This document shows, piece by piece, positions 1-5,824 of a stretch of 5,824 nt of DNA. This DNA comes from Candidatus Phaeomarinibacter sp. (lineage in GTDB: Bacteria > Pseudomonadota > Alphaproteobacteria > CGMCC-115125). The translations under genes were made by a program, and so were the position numbers. Position 1 is the stretch's first letter, and the number at the start of each line of letters is the position of its first letter. The notes under the pieces were generated by a model. It did no database searches, had not been told where the DNA came from, and was given only the letters and a program-made list of their open reading frames with translations. Location: assembly GCA_028279995.1 (NCBI GenBank), contig JANQMQ010000481.1:1-5824 (forward strand). The letters run 5' to 3'.

Positions 1-319
1 TAACAAGCAGCAGCATGGCGCCAGCGGCAACGGCATGGCCTTCGACCTGAGCCACAATGCGCAGGTGTGATGTAAACAGCCGCAAGAGAAGTTGGCCCGT
101 CGCGGTCAGAAGTCCGGCAGCTGCTGCTTCTCCATCCGCGAGGATTGCATTGTCGAGGCCCACGCAGAACGCGCCGCCATCCCGGCCCTTCAGAATGATG
201 GCCTCGACAGATGTATCCTGCTCGGCCTGTGTCACAGCCGCATCCAAGGCGGCAATGGCGTCGGGGGTCAGGGCATTGGGGCCCTTGCCCTCAATCTGGA
301 TAGTCCGGAAAGCAGTCAT
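1..319 (-). CDS. Crotonase-family protein (enoyl-CoA hydratase/isomerase), N-terminal part, cut by window start
   Basis: Translating the minus strand from the ATG at 319 gives 106 codons with no stop up to the window edge, so the C-terminal part is missing. The residues match the start of the crotonase fold: a KGPNALTPD segment (12-20), an FCVGLD segment (51-56) where the family has its first oxyanion-hole loop, and a VEGHAVAAGAM segment (92-102) where it has the second. Family members act on acyl-CoA thioesters (hydration, isomerisation, hydrolysis), usually in fatty-acid or amino-acid catabolism in the cytoplasm. The AAGAM form, rather than the usual GGG, is seen in some isomerase-like members. 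The catalytic acid region is not in the window, so the exact reaction cannot be assigned. The start is supported by GAGG (plus-strand 326-329) six bases upstream. The gene lies downstream of moxR on the same strand but is separated from it by a terminator, so it probably has its own promoter. Confidence 0.85.
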   Translation of the reverse strand, partial: MTAFRTIQIEGKGPNALTPDAIAALDAAVTQAEQDTSVEAIILKGRDGGAFCVGLDNAILADGEAAAAGLLTATGQLLLRLFTSHLRIVAQVEGHAVAAGAMLLLV

Positions 320-375
320 GTTCAGCCTCGTGCATTGGGGATGCTCAGAGTAAGACGTGCTGACTGTCTTCCAAA

Positions 376-408
376 TACAAAAAGGCCGGAGCGAATGCTC
401 CGGCCTTT
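376..408 (-). terminator. Rho-independent terminator of the moxR-type gene
   Basis: A perfect 12-bp stem pairs 381-392 with 397-408 around a GAAT loop (393-396). Its core is GGCCGGAGC/GCTCCGGCC. Read on the minus strand, the stem is followed by a run of five Ts (the stem's last three bases plus two more, 379-383) and then a further T-rich stretch, as in intrinsic terminators. It starts about 20 bases past the moxR stop codon and ends about 57 bases before the crotonase start, so it separates the two minus-strand genes. On the plus strand the stem is followed only by TTTCGTTGTTT, a weaker tail, and no plus-strand gene ends here. Confidence 0.9.
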
Positions 409-429
409 CGTTGTTTCAGGATATCCTGC

Positions 430-1275
430 CTAGTTGCGTTCGCGGCGGGCGAGGAAGGCAAGACGCTCAAATAGGTGCACATCCTGCTCGTTCTTTAGCA
501 GGGCGCCGTGCAGCGGTGGGATCAGCTTGGACGCGTCACGCTCGCGCAGGGTTTCCGGCGATACGTCTTCGTTCATGAGCAGCTTGAGCCAGTCAAGAAG
601 CTCAGACGTGGACGGCTTCTTCTTGAGGCCGGGGACGTCGCGCATTTCGTAGAAGACGTCGAGCGCTTCCTTGACCAGACGCTCTTTCAGATTGTCGAAG
701 TGGACGTCGACGATCTGGGACATGGTGTCGGCGTCCGGGAACTTGATGTAGTGGAAGAAGCAGCGGCGCAGGAATGCGTCCGGCAGTTCTTTTTCGTTGT
801 TGGACGTGATGATGACGATGGGGCGTTCTTTCGCCTTGATGACCTCATCGGTCTCGTAGACGTAGAACTCCATGCGGTCGAGTTCCTGGAGCAGGTCATT
901 GGGGAATTCGATGTCGGCCTTGTCGATCTCGTCGATCAGCAGCACGACTTTCTCCTTGGCGTCGAACGCCTCCCAGAGCTTGCCCTTGTTGATGTAGTTC
1001 TTGATGTCCTTGACGCGCTCATCGCCCAGCTGACTGTCACGCAGGCGGGTGATCGCATCATATTCATAGAGACCCTGATGCGCCTTGGTGGTGGATTTGA
1101 TGTTCCATGTGATCATCGGCACGCCCAGTGACGTGGCAATCTGCTCGGCCAGTACGGTTTTACCGGTGCCGGGTTCACCCTTCACAAGGAGCGGGCGCTC
1201 GAGGGTAATGGCTGCATTCACGGCAACCCGAAGGTCTTCGGTTGCCACATAGTCTTTGGTGCCTTCAAAGCGCAT
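430..1275 (-). CDS. MoxR-family AAA+ ATPase
   Basis: This complete gene encodes 281 residues. It shows Walker A GEPGTGKT (33-40), Walker B VVLLIDEID (110-118), a sensor-1 stretch IITSNNEKELPDAF with N159 or N160, and an arginine-finger candidate at R170/R171 in FLRRC. A C-terminal helical lid includes STSELLDWLK. The N-terminus MRFEGTKDYVATEDL and the GLYEYDAITRLRDSQLGD segment are typical of a proteobacterial MoxR subgroup. MoxR ATPases are thought to act as chaperones that mature or insert cofactors into protein complexes, usually with a VWA-domain partner encoded next door; that is family knowledge and nothing here shows the client. An in-frame TTG at 1281 would add two residues, but the ATG at 1275 is preferred because AGGA lies seven bases upstream. 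The gene is divergent from flgE and is followed directly by a terminator, so in this window it looks monocistronic, with no VWA gene downstream. A flagellar role is possible only by position and is not supported by sequence. Confidence 0.92.
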   Translation of the reverse strand: MRFEGTKDYVATEDLRVAVNAAITLERPLLVKGEPGTGKTVLAEQIATSLGVPMITWNIKSTTKAHQGLYEYDAITRLRDSQLGDERVKDIKNYINKGKLWEAFDAKEKVVLLIDEIDKADIEFPNDLLQELDRMEFYVYETDEVIKAKERPIVIITSNNEKELPDAFLRRCFFHYIKFPDADTMSQIVDVHFDNLKERLVKEALDVFYEMRDVPGLKKKPSTSELLDWLKLLMNEDVSPETLRERDASKLIPPLHGALLKNEQDVHLFERLAFLARRERN

Positions 1276-1282
1276 CAACAAG

Positions 1283-1286
1283 TCCT
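1283..1286 (-). promoter_or_regulatory. Ribosome binding site deciding the moxR start
   Basis: The minus strand reads AGGA here, seven bases before the ATG at 1275. It would be only one or two bases from the alternative TTG at 1281, which argues for the ATG. Confidence 0.7.
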
Positions 1287-1396
1287 GCCAGTTGGTTTGG
1301 TAATTAGTCGGTAAGATTTCTGAACGGGCGCAAACCTAGGGGTACGCGCCGCGATGGGCAAGCGGCATGACGCAAAGTCATTTGAGCAATGTTGCC

Positions 1397-1411
1397 CGGC
1401 AAAACATGCCG
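1397..1411 (+). promoter_or_regulatory. Palindrome resembling an ftr (FlbD-type activator) site
   Basis: CGGCA-AAACA-TGCCG is a perfect 5-bp inverted repeat with a 5-base spacer, centred about 107 bases before the predicted flgE transcription start. Its CGGCa...GCCG core recalls the ftr elements bound by the sigma-54 activator FlbD at Caulobacter hook promoters. The resemblance is from memory and was not scored against a matrix. A second, poorer half-site (CGGCAT) lies at 1363-1368. Position and symmetry fit an enhancer, but another dimeric regulator could equally bind here. Confidence 0.5.
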
Positions 1412-1454
1412 CATGGGGAAGAAAGTGCTGATATCACAGCATGCCCCGAACTTC

Positions 1455-1467
1455 CAACTCCTTGAAA
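1455..1467 (-). promoter_or_regulatory. Candidate IHF binding site
   Basis: CAACTCCTTGAAA matches the reverse form of the IHF consensus (YAANNNNTTGATW) with one mismatch, and an A-rich stretch follows at 1465-1479. It lies between the palindrome at 1397-1411 and the sigma-54 promoter at 1485-1500, where IHF usually bends DNA to bring an activator to the polymerase. The consensus is loose, so one hit alone is weak evidence. The location adds most of the support. Confidence 0.4.
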
Positions 1468-1484
1468 ACAAACAACAAACGGTC

Positions 1485-1500
1485 TGGCCCGAGGCTTGCT
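1485..1500 (+). promoter_or_regulatory. Sigma-54 (RpoN) promoter of the flgE operon
   Basis: TGGCCCGAGGCTTGCT matches the sigma-54 consensus TGGCACG-N4-TTGCW at every defined position except one (C for A at the fifth base). The invariant GG (1486-1487) and GC (1498-1499) are exactly ten bases apart. Transcription should start near 1511, leaving a leader of about 60 bases before the flgE ATG. Sigma-54 polymerase needs an ATP-driven activator, so the operon is expected to be switched on only after earlier flagellar structures are built, as for hook genes in Caulobacter. Confidence 0.82.
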
Positions 1501-1559
1501 CCAGTGTGTCTGAATTATTCCGCGTGCCGGTTGGGTGCGCAGCCATCTGTCAGTCCTCT

Positions 1560-1565
1560 GGAGGG
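1560..1565 (+). promoter_or_regulatory. Strong Shine-Dalgarno site deciding the flgE start
   Basis: GGAGGG lies five bases before the ATG at 1571. It rules in this ATG over the in-frame GTG at 1535, which would add twelve residues not found at the conserved N-terminus of hook proteins. A strong site also fits the high copy number of the hook subunit. Confidence 0.85.
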
Positions 1566-1570
1566 ATCCG

Positions 1571-2962
1571 ATGACAATCTTCGGTGCAATGACCACCGCC
1601 GTGACCGGTCTTAAAGCCAACTCAAAGGCGCTGGGTCATATCTCGGACAATATCGCCAACTCGCAGACCATCGGGTTCAAGCGGACCGAGACCAATTTTC
1701 GCGACCTGGTGACGTTCGCTACCTCGCGCAATAACGCGCCGGGTACGGTGCTTGCGGAAGCCCGCTTCACCAATACGGTGCAGGGTGCACTTGAGGCGGC
1801 CCAGGTGCCGACGCACATGGCCATCAATGGCGATGGATATTTTATGGTGTCGGAGCGGGTGGCGACATTGGACAACAAGCCAGTGTTCAACCAGATCGAC
1901 TACTACACCCGCCGTGGTGACTTTGAAGTGGACCGGTTCGGCTATCTCCAGAATGGTGCCGGCTACTATCTTCAGGGTGTCCAGATCAATCCGCTGACCG
2001 GTAACAAGGTGGGCGATGTGCCCAGCCGTATTCAGATTGAGAACGATTTCATTTCGGCCAAGCAGTCCACAACGCTGGACTATCGTGCCAACCTGCCGTC
2101 GTTCCCCAAGACAGTGACGGCTGATGCCGCGACGGCCAACTCCGAGCTGATGCTCGATGGGACGTTCACCAACAACCCGACAACATTTGGTGGTGACGGT
2201 TTTGTTCAGGGGCAGGACGAACAGCTGTTCCTTGACCGCTCCCTGGCCGGCGGTGCGATCACCATGTACGACTCGATCGGTAACCCGGTGAATGTTGAGC
2301 TGCGCTGGGCGAAGGTAAACAATGTCGGCAACGGTGCTGCCCAGGCGGGCGGCGCGGACACCTGGAACCTGTTCTACCAGACAAGCACGACGGCCACTGG
2401 CACGACAGCCAAATGGAACAATGTTGGCCAGTCTTATGTCTTCAACACCAATGGTGTTGCGACACCGGCCGTCAACTCGGCCACCCTCACCAACCTGACA
2501 GTTGACGGTATCAACCTTGGCAACATCACGGTGAACCACGGTGCCAACAAGGTAAGCCAGTATGCTGATCCCAATGGTTCAGTTGATGTGGGTGAGATCG
2601 AGCAGGACGGTTTTGCATCCGGCGCTCTTGCTTCCATCGCTGTGTCTGATGCCGGCCGCGTTGTTGGCACCTACACCAACGGCAAGCAGCTGGACCTCGC
2701 TGAAGTGACACTCGTGAAGTTCAACGCCGACAACAAGCTGCGCAAGCTTGATGGCGGTGCTTGGGCGGCCACGCAGGACTCCGGTGAGGCTATCCAGGGT
2801 GCATCGGGCGAAATTGTGGCGGAAGCGCGTGAGGCGTCCAACGTGGATATCGCTGACGAGTTTTCCAAGCTCATCGTCACACAGCAGGCCTATTCAGCGA
2901 CGACCCGTATCGTGACGACGGCTGACGAGCTTGTGCAGCAGACACTCAACATGAAGCGGTAA
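1571..2962 (+). CDS. flgE: Flagellar hook protein FlgE
   Basis: The product is 463 residues long. It forms the curved hook that joins the basal body to the filament and is exported through the flagellar type III apparatus, so no cleaved signal peptide is expected and none is seen. The N-terminus holds the rod/hook family signature: GLKANSKALGHISDNIANSQTIGFKR (13-38). The central AINGDGYFMV motif (84-93) is typical of FlgE/FlgF/FlgG. The middle (about 140-400) is the variable surface D1/D2 region, rich in N, T, G and V. The C-terminus (422-463: ASNVDIADEFSKLIVTQQAYSATTRIV...) is the conserved flg_bbr_C helix that packs with the N-terminal helix. Length is a little above the enteric protein (about 400 residues) because of the middle region. 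It is the first gene of the operon, behind a sigma-54 promoter, and unlike in many operons no flgD precedes it. FlgF and FlgG are shorter, so FlgE is the best call. Confidence 0.96.
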   Translation: MTIFGAMTTAVTGLKANSKALGHISDNIANSQTIGFKRTETNFRDLVTFATSRNNAPGTVLAEARFTNTVQGALEAAQVPTHMAINGDGYFMVSERVATLDNKPVFNQIDYYTRRGDFEVDRFGYLQNGAGYYLQGVQINPLTGNKVGDVPSRIQIENDFISAKQSTTLDYRANLPSFPKTVTADAATANSELMLDGTFTNNPTTFGGDGFVQGQDEQLFLDRSLAGGAITMYDSIGNPVNVELRWAKVNNVGNGAAQAGGADTWNLFYQTSTTATGTTAKWNNVGQSYVFNTNGVATPAVNSATLTNLTVDGINLGNITVNHGANKVSQYADPNGSVDVGEIEQDGFASGALASIAVSDAGRVVGTYTNGKQLDLAEVTLVKFNADNKLRKLDGGAWAATQDSGEAIQGASGEIVAEAREASNVDIADEFSKLIVTQQAYSATTRIVTTADELVQQTLNMKR

Positions 2963-2974
2963 CCCGCTGACCTT

Positions 2975-3000
2975 CGGCAGGTAGCTCAGGCTGCCTGCCG
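2975..3000 (+). promoter_or_regulatory. Strong hairpin between flgE and flgK, without U-tract
   Basis: An 11-bp stem pairs 2975-2985 (CGGCAGGTAGC) with 2990-3000 (GCTGCCTGCCG) around a TCAG loop, with one G-U pair. It begins 12 bases past the flgE stop and ends 33 bases before the flgK start. The sequence after it (GTACTTCTCACC) has no run of Ts, so it is not a standard intrinsic terminator. It could protect the 3' end of flgE mRNA, reduce read-through or be a processing point. The function is inferred; only the fold potential is seen. Confidence 0.65.
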
Positions 3001-3033
3001 GTACTTCTCACCTCATCAGATACAGATACGTTC

Positions 3034-4914
3034 ATGTCCCTTTCAACCGCACTCAATGCAGCCGTTTCCGGGCTCAAGGCCAACCAGGCCGCGGTCGATC
3101 TTACGTCGCGCAATATTGCCAATGCGACGACGGAAGGATACACGCGCAAAGTCGTTGGCCAGTCCAACGCGCTGGCAGGCGGCGAGGGCATTGGTGTTTC
3201 GGTGCGGGCCGCTGTTCGCGAAGTGGATAACTTCCTGTTCGGCCAGCTGCAGCGGTCTTCAGGTGTCTACTCCAAGCTGGAAGTGCGCTCGGAGTTTCTT
3301 ACCCGTGTAGATCAGATGTTTGGCACACCGGACAGTGAGACGTCCGTTGCCTCATACATCACCCGGTTGGGGACAGCATTTCAGGATCTTGCGACAACGC
3401 CGGAATCAACAGTTACCCGCGAAGCCACGCTGGCGGCAGCTGAGGAACTGGCTGTTGAGCTCAATCGTCTGTCTGATGAAATCCAGCAGATGCGCAGGGA
3501 GACAGAGCGCCGGCTGAGTGATGCGGTATCGCAGGCCAACAGCGCGCTGTCCAAGATCCACGATCTCAATCTCAAGATTGCCGCCAATCAGGCCGGCTCT
3601 GTTGCTGACCTGCAGGACGAGCGGGACAAAGCCGTTCAGCAGCTGGCATCGCTGATGGATATCAAGACCGTCGAGCGGGAAGGGGGGCGGATTTCCATCT
3701 TCACCAATGGTGGCAATCTTCTACTTGATACCGAACCCACAAAGCTGTCGTTTGACGAGCATCCGACGCTGGGTGCTTCTTCCCTGTACAACTCTGATCC
3801 GAACCTGCGCCAGGTCGGTACAGTGACGCTGCAGATTGGCGGCTCTGCTCCGATCGATCTTCTGCGCGATGGAACCATCCGCGAAGGCAAGATTGCCGGG
3901 CTTGTGGATCTGCGTGACAAGACGCTTGTTGAAGCGCAGGCGCAGCTTGACGAGATCGCCCATAACCTCGCCAAGTCGATGTCGGAAACGACTGTTACCT
4001 CAGCAGCTGTTGCCGGTCCGCCGGCAGGTTTCGATGTGGATGTGGCGTCCCTTCAGAACGGCGATAGCATCAATCTCACCTATACAGAGACGCCGGGAGG
4101 CACCCAGCGTCAGGTGACGATCATTCGTGTGGATGACCCGGCTGCTCTGCCGCTCGCCAATACGGTGACGGCCAATCCCAATGACACCGTCATCGGAGTG
4201 GAATGGGGCGGCAGCGCCGCCAGCTTCGCAACCAACCTGGACGCAGCCCTTGCTGCTGCAAGCATCAATATTGACACCTCAAATCCTGCCGGCACGACAG
4301 TGCGGATTGTTGATGATGGTGTCGGTGCAACGACTGATGTGGATGCGGTAACGGCAACTGTCACGGCCACGGGCCTTGTAGACGGCGGCACCGGGCTCCC
4401 GCTTTTTGTTGACGGTGCAAATGCCCAGGCTGCCTACACCAATTTCCAGGACGGTGTCGGGCAGAAGATCGGGTTTGCCAGCCGTATTGCTCTTAACTCT
4501 GCCGTCCGGGCAGACCCGTCTTCACTCGTTGTGTACTCCACATCACCAGCGACAGATACAGGTGATCCCACCCGTCCGACGGATCTGCTGGAGCGCCTGA
4601 CGGGGACACCGCGTGCGTTTGATCCGGCAACGGGCATCGGCGGTACGGGTCAACCCTTTCAGGGCGGTGTGGATGAGTTCGCCCGCCGGGTGGTGTCGTT
4701 CCAGGCGAATGAAAAAGTTCTGGCTGACAGGGCGTTGGACAGCCAGAAAGTCGTGCAGCTTGGCCTTCAGGAAAAGGTACAGAACACGACAGGTGTGTCT
4801 ATTGACGATGAAATGGCGCAGCTTCTCTTGCTGCAGAATGCGTATGCCGCAAATGCGCGGGTGATGTCGGCGGTGCAGGAAATGATGTCCCTGCTCTCCA
4901 ACATCCTGCGATAG
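3034..4914 (+). CDS. flgK: Flagellar hook-associated protein 1 FlgK
   Basis: The product is 626 residues, longer than enteric FlgK (about 547). FlgK is the first junction protein added to the hook tip, needed before FlgL and filament growth, and is secreted by the flagellar export system. The N-terminus MSLSTALNAAVSGLKANQAAVDLTSRNIANATTEGYTRK is the FlgK signature. A long helical, coiled-coil-like stretch covers about 146-210 and contains the conserved DLQDERD (192-198). Residues about 330-455 form a beta-rich insert (GDSINLTYT, QVTIIRVDDP, IGVEW) typical of alphaproteobacterial rather than enteric FlgK. The C-terminal 40 residues (GVSIDDEMAQLLLLQNAYAANARV...) are the conserved D0 helix. The start is fixed by the family N-terminus, although no good Shine-Dalgarno sequence is visible: the bases before the ATG are a tandem AGATAC repeat and GTTC. 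It lies 71 bases after flgE and 21 bases before flgL. Confidence 0.96.
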   Translation: MSLSTALNAAVSGLKANQAAVDLTSRNIANATTEGYTRKVVGQSNALAGGEGIGVSVRAAVREVDNFLFGQLQRSSGVYSKLEVRSEFLTRVDQMFGTPDSETSVASYITRLGTAFQDLATTPESTVTREATLAAAEELAVELNRLSDEIQQMRRETERRLSDAVSQANSALSKIHDLNLKIAANQAGSVADLQDERDKAVQQLASLMDIKTVEREGGRISIFTNGGNLLLDTEPTKLSFDEHPTLGASSLYNSDPNLRQVGTVTLQIGGSAPIDLLRDGTIREGKIAGLVDLRDKTLVEAQAQLDEIAHNLAKSMSETTVTSAAVAGPPAGFDVDVASLQNGDSINLTYTETPGGTQRQVTIIRVDDPAALPLANTVTANPNDTVIGVEWGGSAASFATNLDAALAAASINIDTSNPAGTTVRIVDDGVGATTDVDAVTATVTATGLVDGGTGLPLFVDGANAQAAYTNFQDGVGQKIGFASRIALNSAVRADPSSLVVYSTSPATDTGDPTRPTDLLERLTGTPRAFDPATGIGGTGQPFQGGVDEFARRVVSFQANEKVLADRALDSQKVVQLGLQEKVQNTTGVSIDDEMAQLLLLQNAYAANARVMSAVQEMMSLLSNILR

Positions 4915-4935
4915 CGGACAGGTAGGACGAGACCC

Positions 4936-5824
4936 ATGCAGGTTCCTTCACTTCTTCAGTCGTTCACGCAGCGCGATCAGATCAAGACAATGCAGTCGCA
5001 GCTCACGGATCTGCAGACGCAGCTTGCGACCGGCAAGAAATCACAGACCTATTCTGGTCTTGGGGTTGATGCGTCGCTGGTTCTGAACCTGCGCGATGAG
5101 CTCAATGTTATGAACGGCTATATCCGCACCATTGATCAGACCCAGCTGCGGCTGACCACGATGCAGCAGGGGCTTACCCGCATTGATGACATTGCTGCGG
5201 AATTGCGCACGGGTTCCTTGACCTCAGGCTATGAAACACTTGACGGCAAGCAGACGCAGCTTCAGTTCACAGCAAAGGAGCGGCTTGAAGAAACCCTGGC
5301 TGTTCTCAACACCGACATTGGCGGCCGTCACTTGTTTGCTGGCGCCGCAACGCAGACCCAGCCTGCCGAGGTATATGACAAGGTCATCAATGGCGATGTC
5401 GGTCTGGCCGGTTTCAAGCAGATTGTTTCCGAGCGGCAGCAGGCCGATCTAGGGGCAGACAATCGGGGCCGGCTGTCCATTCCGGTGCCCGCAGGGAATA
5501 CGGTAACCGTCACAGAAGACAACGCACCGCCGTTTGGGCTGAAGTTCGGTTCTGTCTCGACCGATCTTAACAACGTGACGGCCGGCATTGCAGGATCCCC
5601 GCAGGCGCTGACCGTGACCTTTGGGGCGCCGCTGCCCACGGCCGGGCAGAAGCTGGACGTCTCCTTCACTCTTCCGGACGGGACCACGGAAACGCTGACG
5701 CTTAAAGCCATTGAGTCGGGCACTCCGGCAGAAGGCGAATTCCTGGTTGGCGCGGACGCCAATGCAACTGCCGCCAACTTCCAGACGGCCCTTGCCCGTG
5801 ACGTTGAGACACTGGCGCAGACAT
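4936..5824 (+). CDS. flgL: Flagellar hook-associated protein 3 FlgL, cut by window end
   Basis: An open frame from the ATG at 4936 runs 296 codons to the window edge without a stop, so the C-terminus is missing. FlgL is the second junction protein, sitting between FlgK and the first flagellin. The N-terminal helical region (about 1-130) resembles flagellin/FlgL D0-D1: SFTQRDQIKTMQSQLTDLQTQLATGKK, then YSGLGVDASLVLNLRDEL where flagellins and FlgL carry their own conserved segment, and LQFTAKERLEETLAVLNTDIGGRHLFAGAATQTQP, where the GRHLFAG motif is characteristic of the family. From about 219 a beta-rich domain begins (LTVTFGAPLPTAGQKLDVSFTLPDGTTETLTL, then EFLVGADANATAANFQTAL), as in alphaproteobacterial FlgL and some flagellins. 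AGGA (4924-4927) lies eight bases before the ATG. It directly follows flgK and probably shares its transcript. A flagellin is a less likely alternative because of gene order and the weak match to flagellin N-termini. Confidence 0.92.
   Translation, partial: MQVPSLLQSFTQRDQIKTMQSQLTDLQTQLATGKKSQTYSGLGVDASLVLNLRDELNVMNGYIRTIDQTQLRLTTMQQGLTRIDDIAAELRTGSLTSGYETLDGKQTQLQFTAKERLEETLAVLNTDIGGRHLFAGAATQTQPAEVYDKVINGDVGLAGFKQIVSERQQADLGADNRGRLSIPVPAGNTVTVTEDNAPPFGLKFGSVSTDLNNVTAGIAGSPQALTVTFGAPLPTAGQKLDVSFTLPDGTTETLTLKAIESGTPAEGEFLVGADANATAANFQTALARDVETLAQT

Noticed and set aside
320..375. Sigma-70-type promoter for the crotonase gene (TTGGAA, 16 bases, TACTCT on the minus strand)
   Set aside because: Some promoter is expected after the terminator, but both hexamers are weak matches and could occur by chance.
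508..1131. A 207-codon open frame on the plus strand opposite the MoxR gene
   Set aside because: It is a codon-bias shadow: the protein is low-complexity (runs of V, D, L, E mirroring the sense codons) with no recognisable domain, while the opposite strand encodes a clear AAA+ ATPase.
1290..1350. Sigma-70-type promoter for the MoxR gene on the minus strand
   Set aside because: A TTGCGC could serve as a -35 element, but no reasonable -10 hexamer lies 16-18 bases from it, so I do not call a promoter.
1524..1555. Small stem in the flgE leader (GGTTG pairing with CAGCC)
   Set aside because: Only five base pairs with a G-U pair. It is too weak to distinguish from chance and nothing suggests a riboswitch.
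1535..1570. Upstream GTG start extending FlgE by twelve residues
   Set aside because: The extension has no place in the hook-protein N-terminus, and GGAGGG is correctly spaced for the ATG at 1571.
1622..2539. A 305-codon open frame on the minus strand opposite flgE
   Set aside because: It lies wholly inside flgE, its translation resembles no known family, it has no ribosome binding site that I can see, and long antisense frames are common in GC-rich codon-biased genes.
2975..3000. Intrinsic terminator ending flgE
   Set aside because: The stem is strong but no T-run follows on either side, and flgK and flgL follow on the same strand, so it is listed as a hairpin of unknown role.

Overview
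The window is chromosomal DNA from an alphaproteobacterium, most likely a Rhizobiales/Hyphomicrobiales- or Rhodobiaceae-like lineage. This rests on the protein sequences, the flgE-flgK-flgL gene order, the moderately high GC content and a sigma-54-type flagellar promoter. The genus cannot be fixed from the sequence alone.

Layout. The left fifth runs on the minus strand. It holds the first 106 codons of a crotonase (enoyl-CoA hydratase/isomerase)-family gene, cut by the window start (1-319), then a strong intrinsic terminator (376-408), then a complete MoxR-type AAA+ ATPase gene (430-1275). A 295-bp divergent regulatory region (1276-1570) follows. The remainder is a plus-strand flagellar operon: flgE (hook, 1571-2962), flgK (hook-filament junction protein 1, 3034-4914) and flgL (junction protein 2, from 4936, cut by the window end).

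How it works together. FlgE polymerises into the hook, and FlgK then FlgL form the junction between hook and filament, so the three genes follow assembly order. The divergent region carries a near-consensus sigma-54 promoter (1485-1500), preceded by an IHF-like site (1455-1467) and a CGGCA-N5-TGCCG palindrome (1397-1411) that resembles the ftr/FlbD enhancer elements of Caulobacter. This is the expected layout of an activator-dependent late-middle flagellar promoter. A strong 11-bp hairpin without a U-tract lies between flgE and flgK, and flgK has no recognisable Shine-Dalgarno sequence. Both could lower FlgK output relative to the much more abundant hook protein.

No mobile element, CRISPR array, tRNA or rRNA was seen. 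The window is mostly ordinary flagellar and housekeeping sequence. The points most worth following are the flgE promoter architecture, the flgE-flgK hairpin, the similar inserted domains in FlgK and FlgL, and the MoxR gene that has no neighbouring VWA partner in view.
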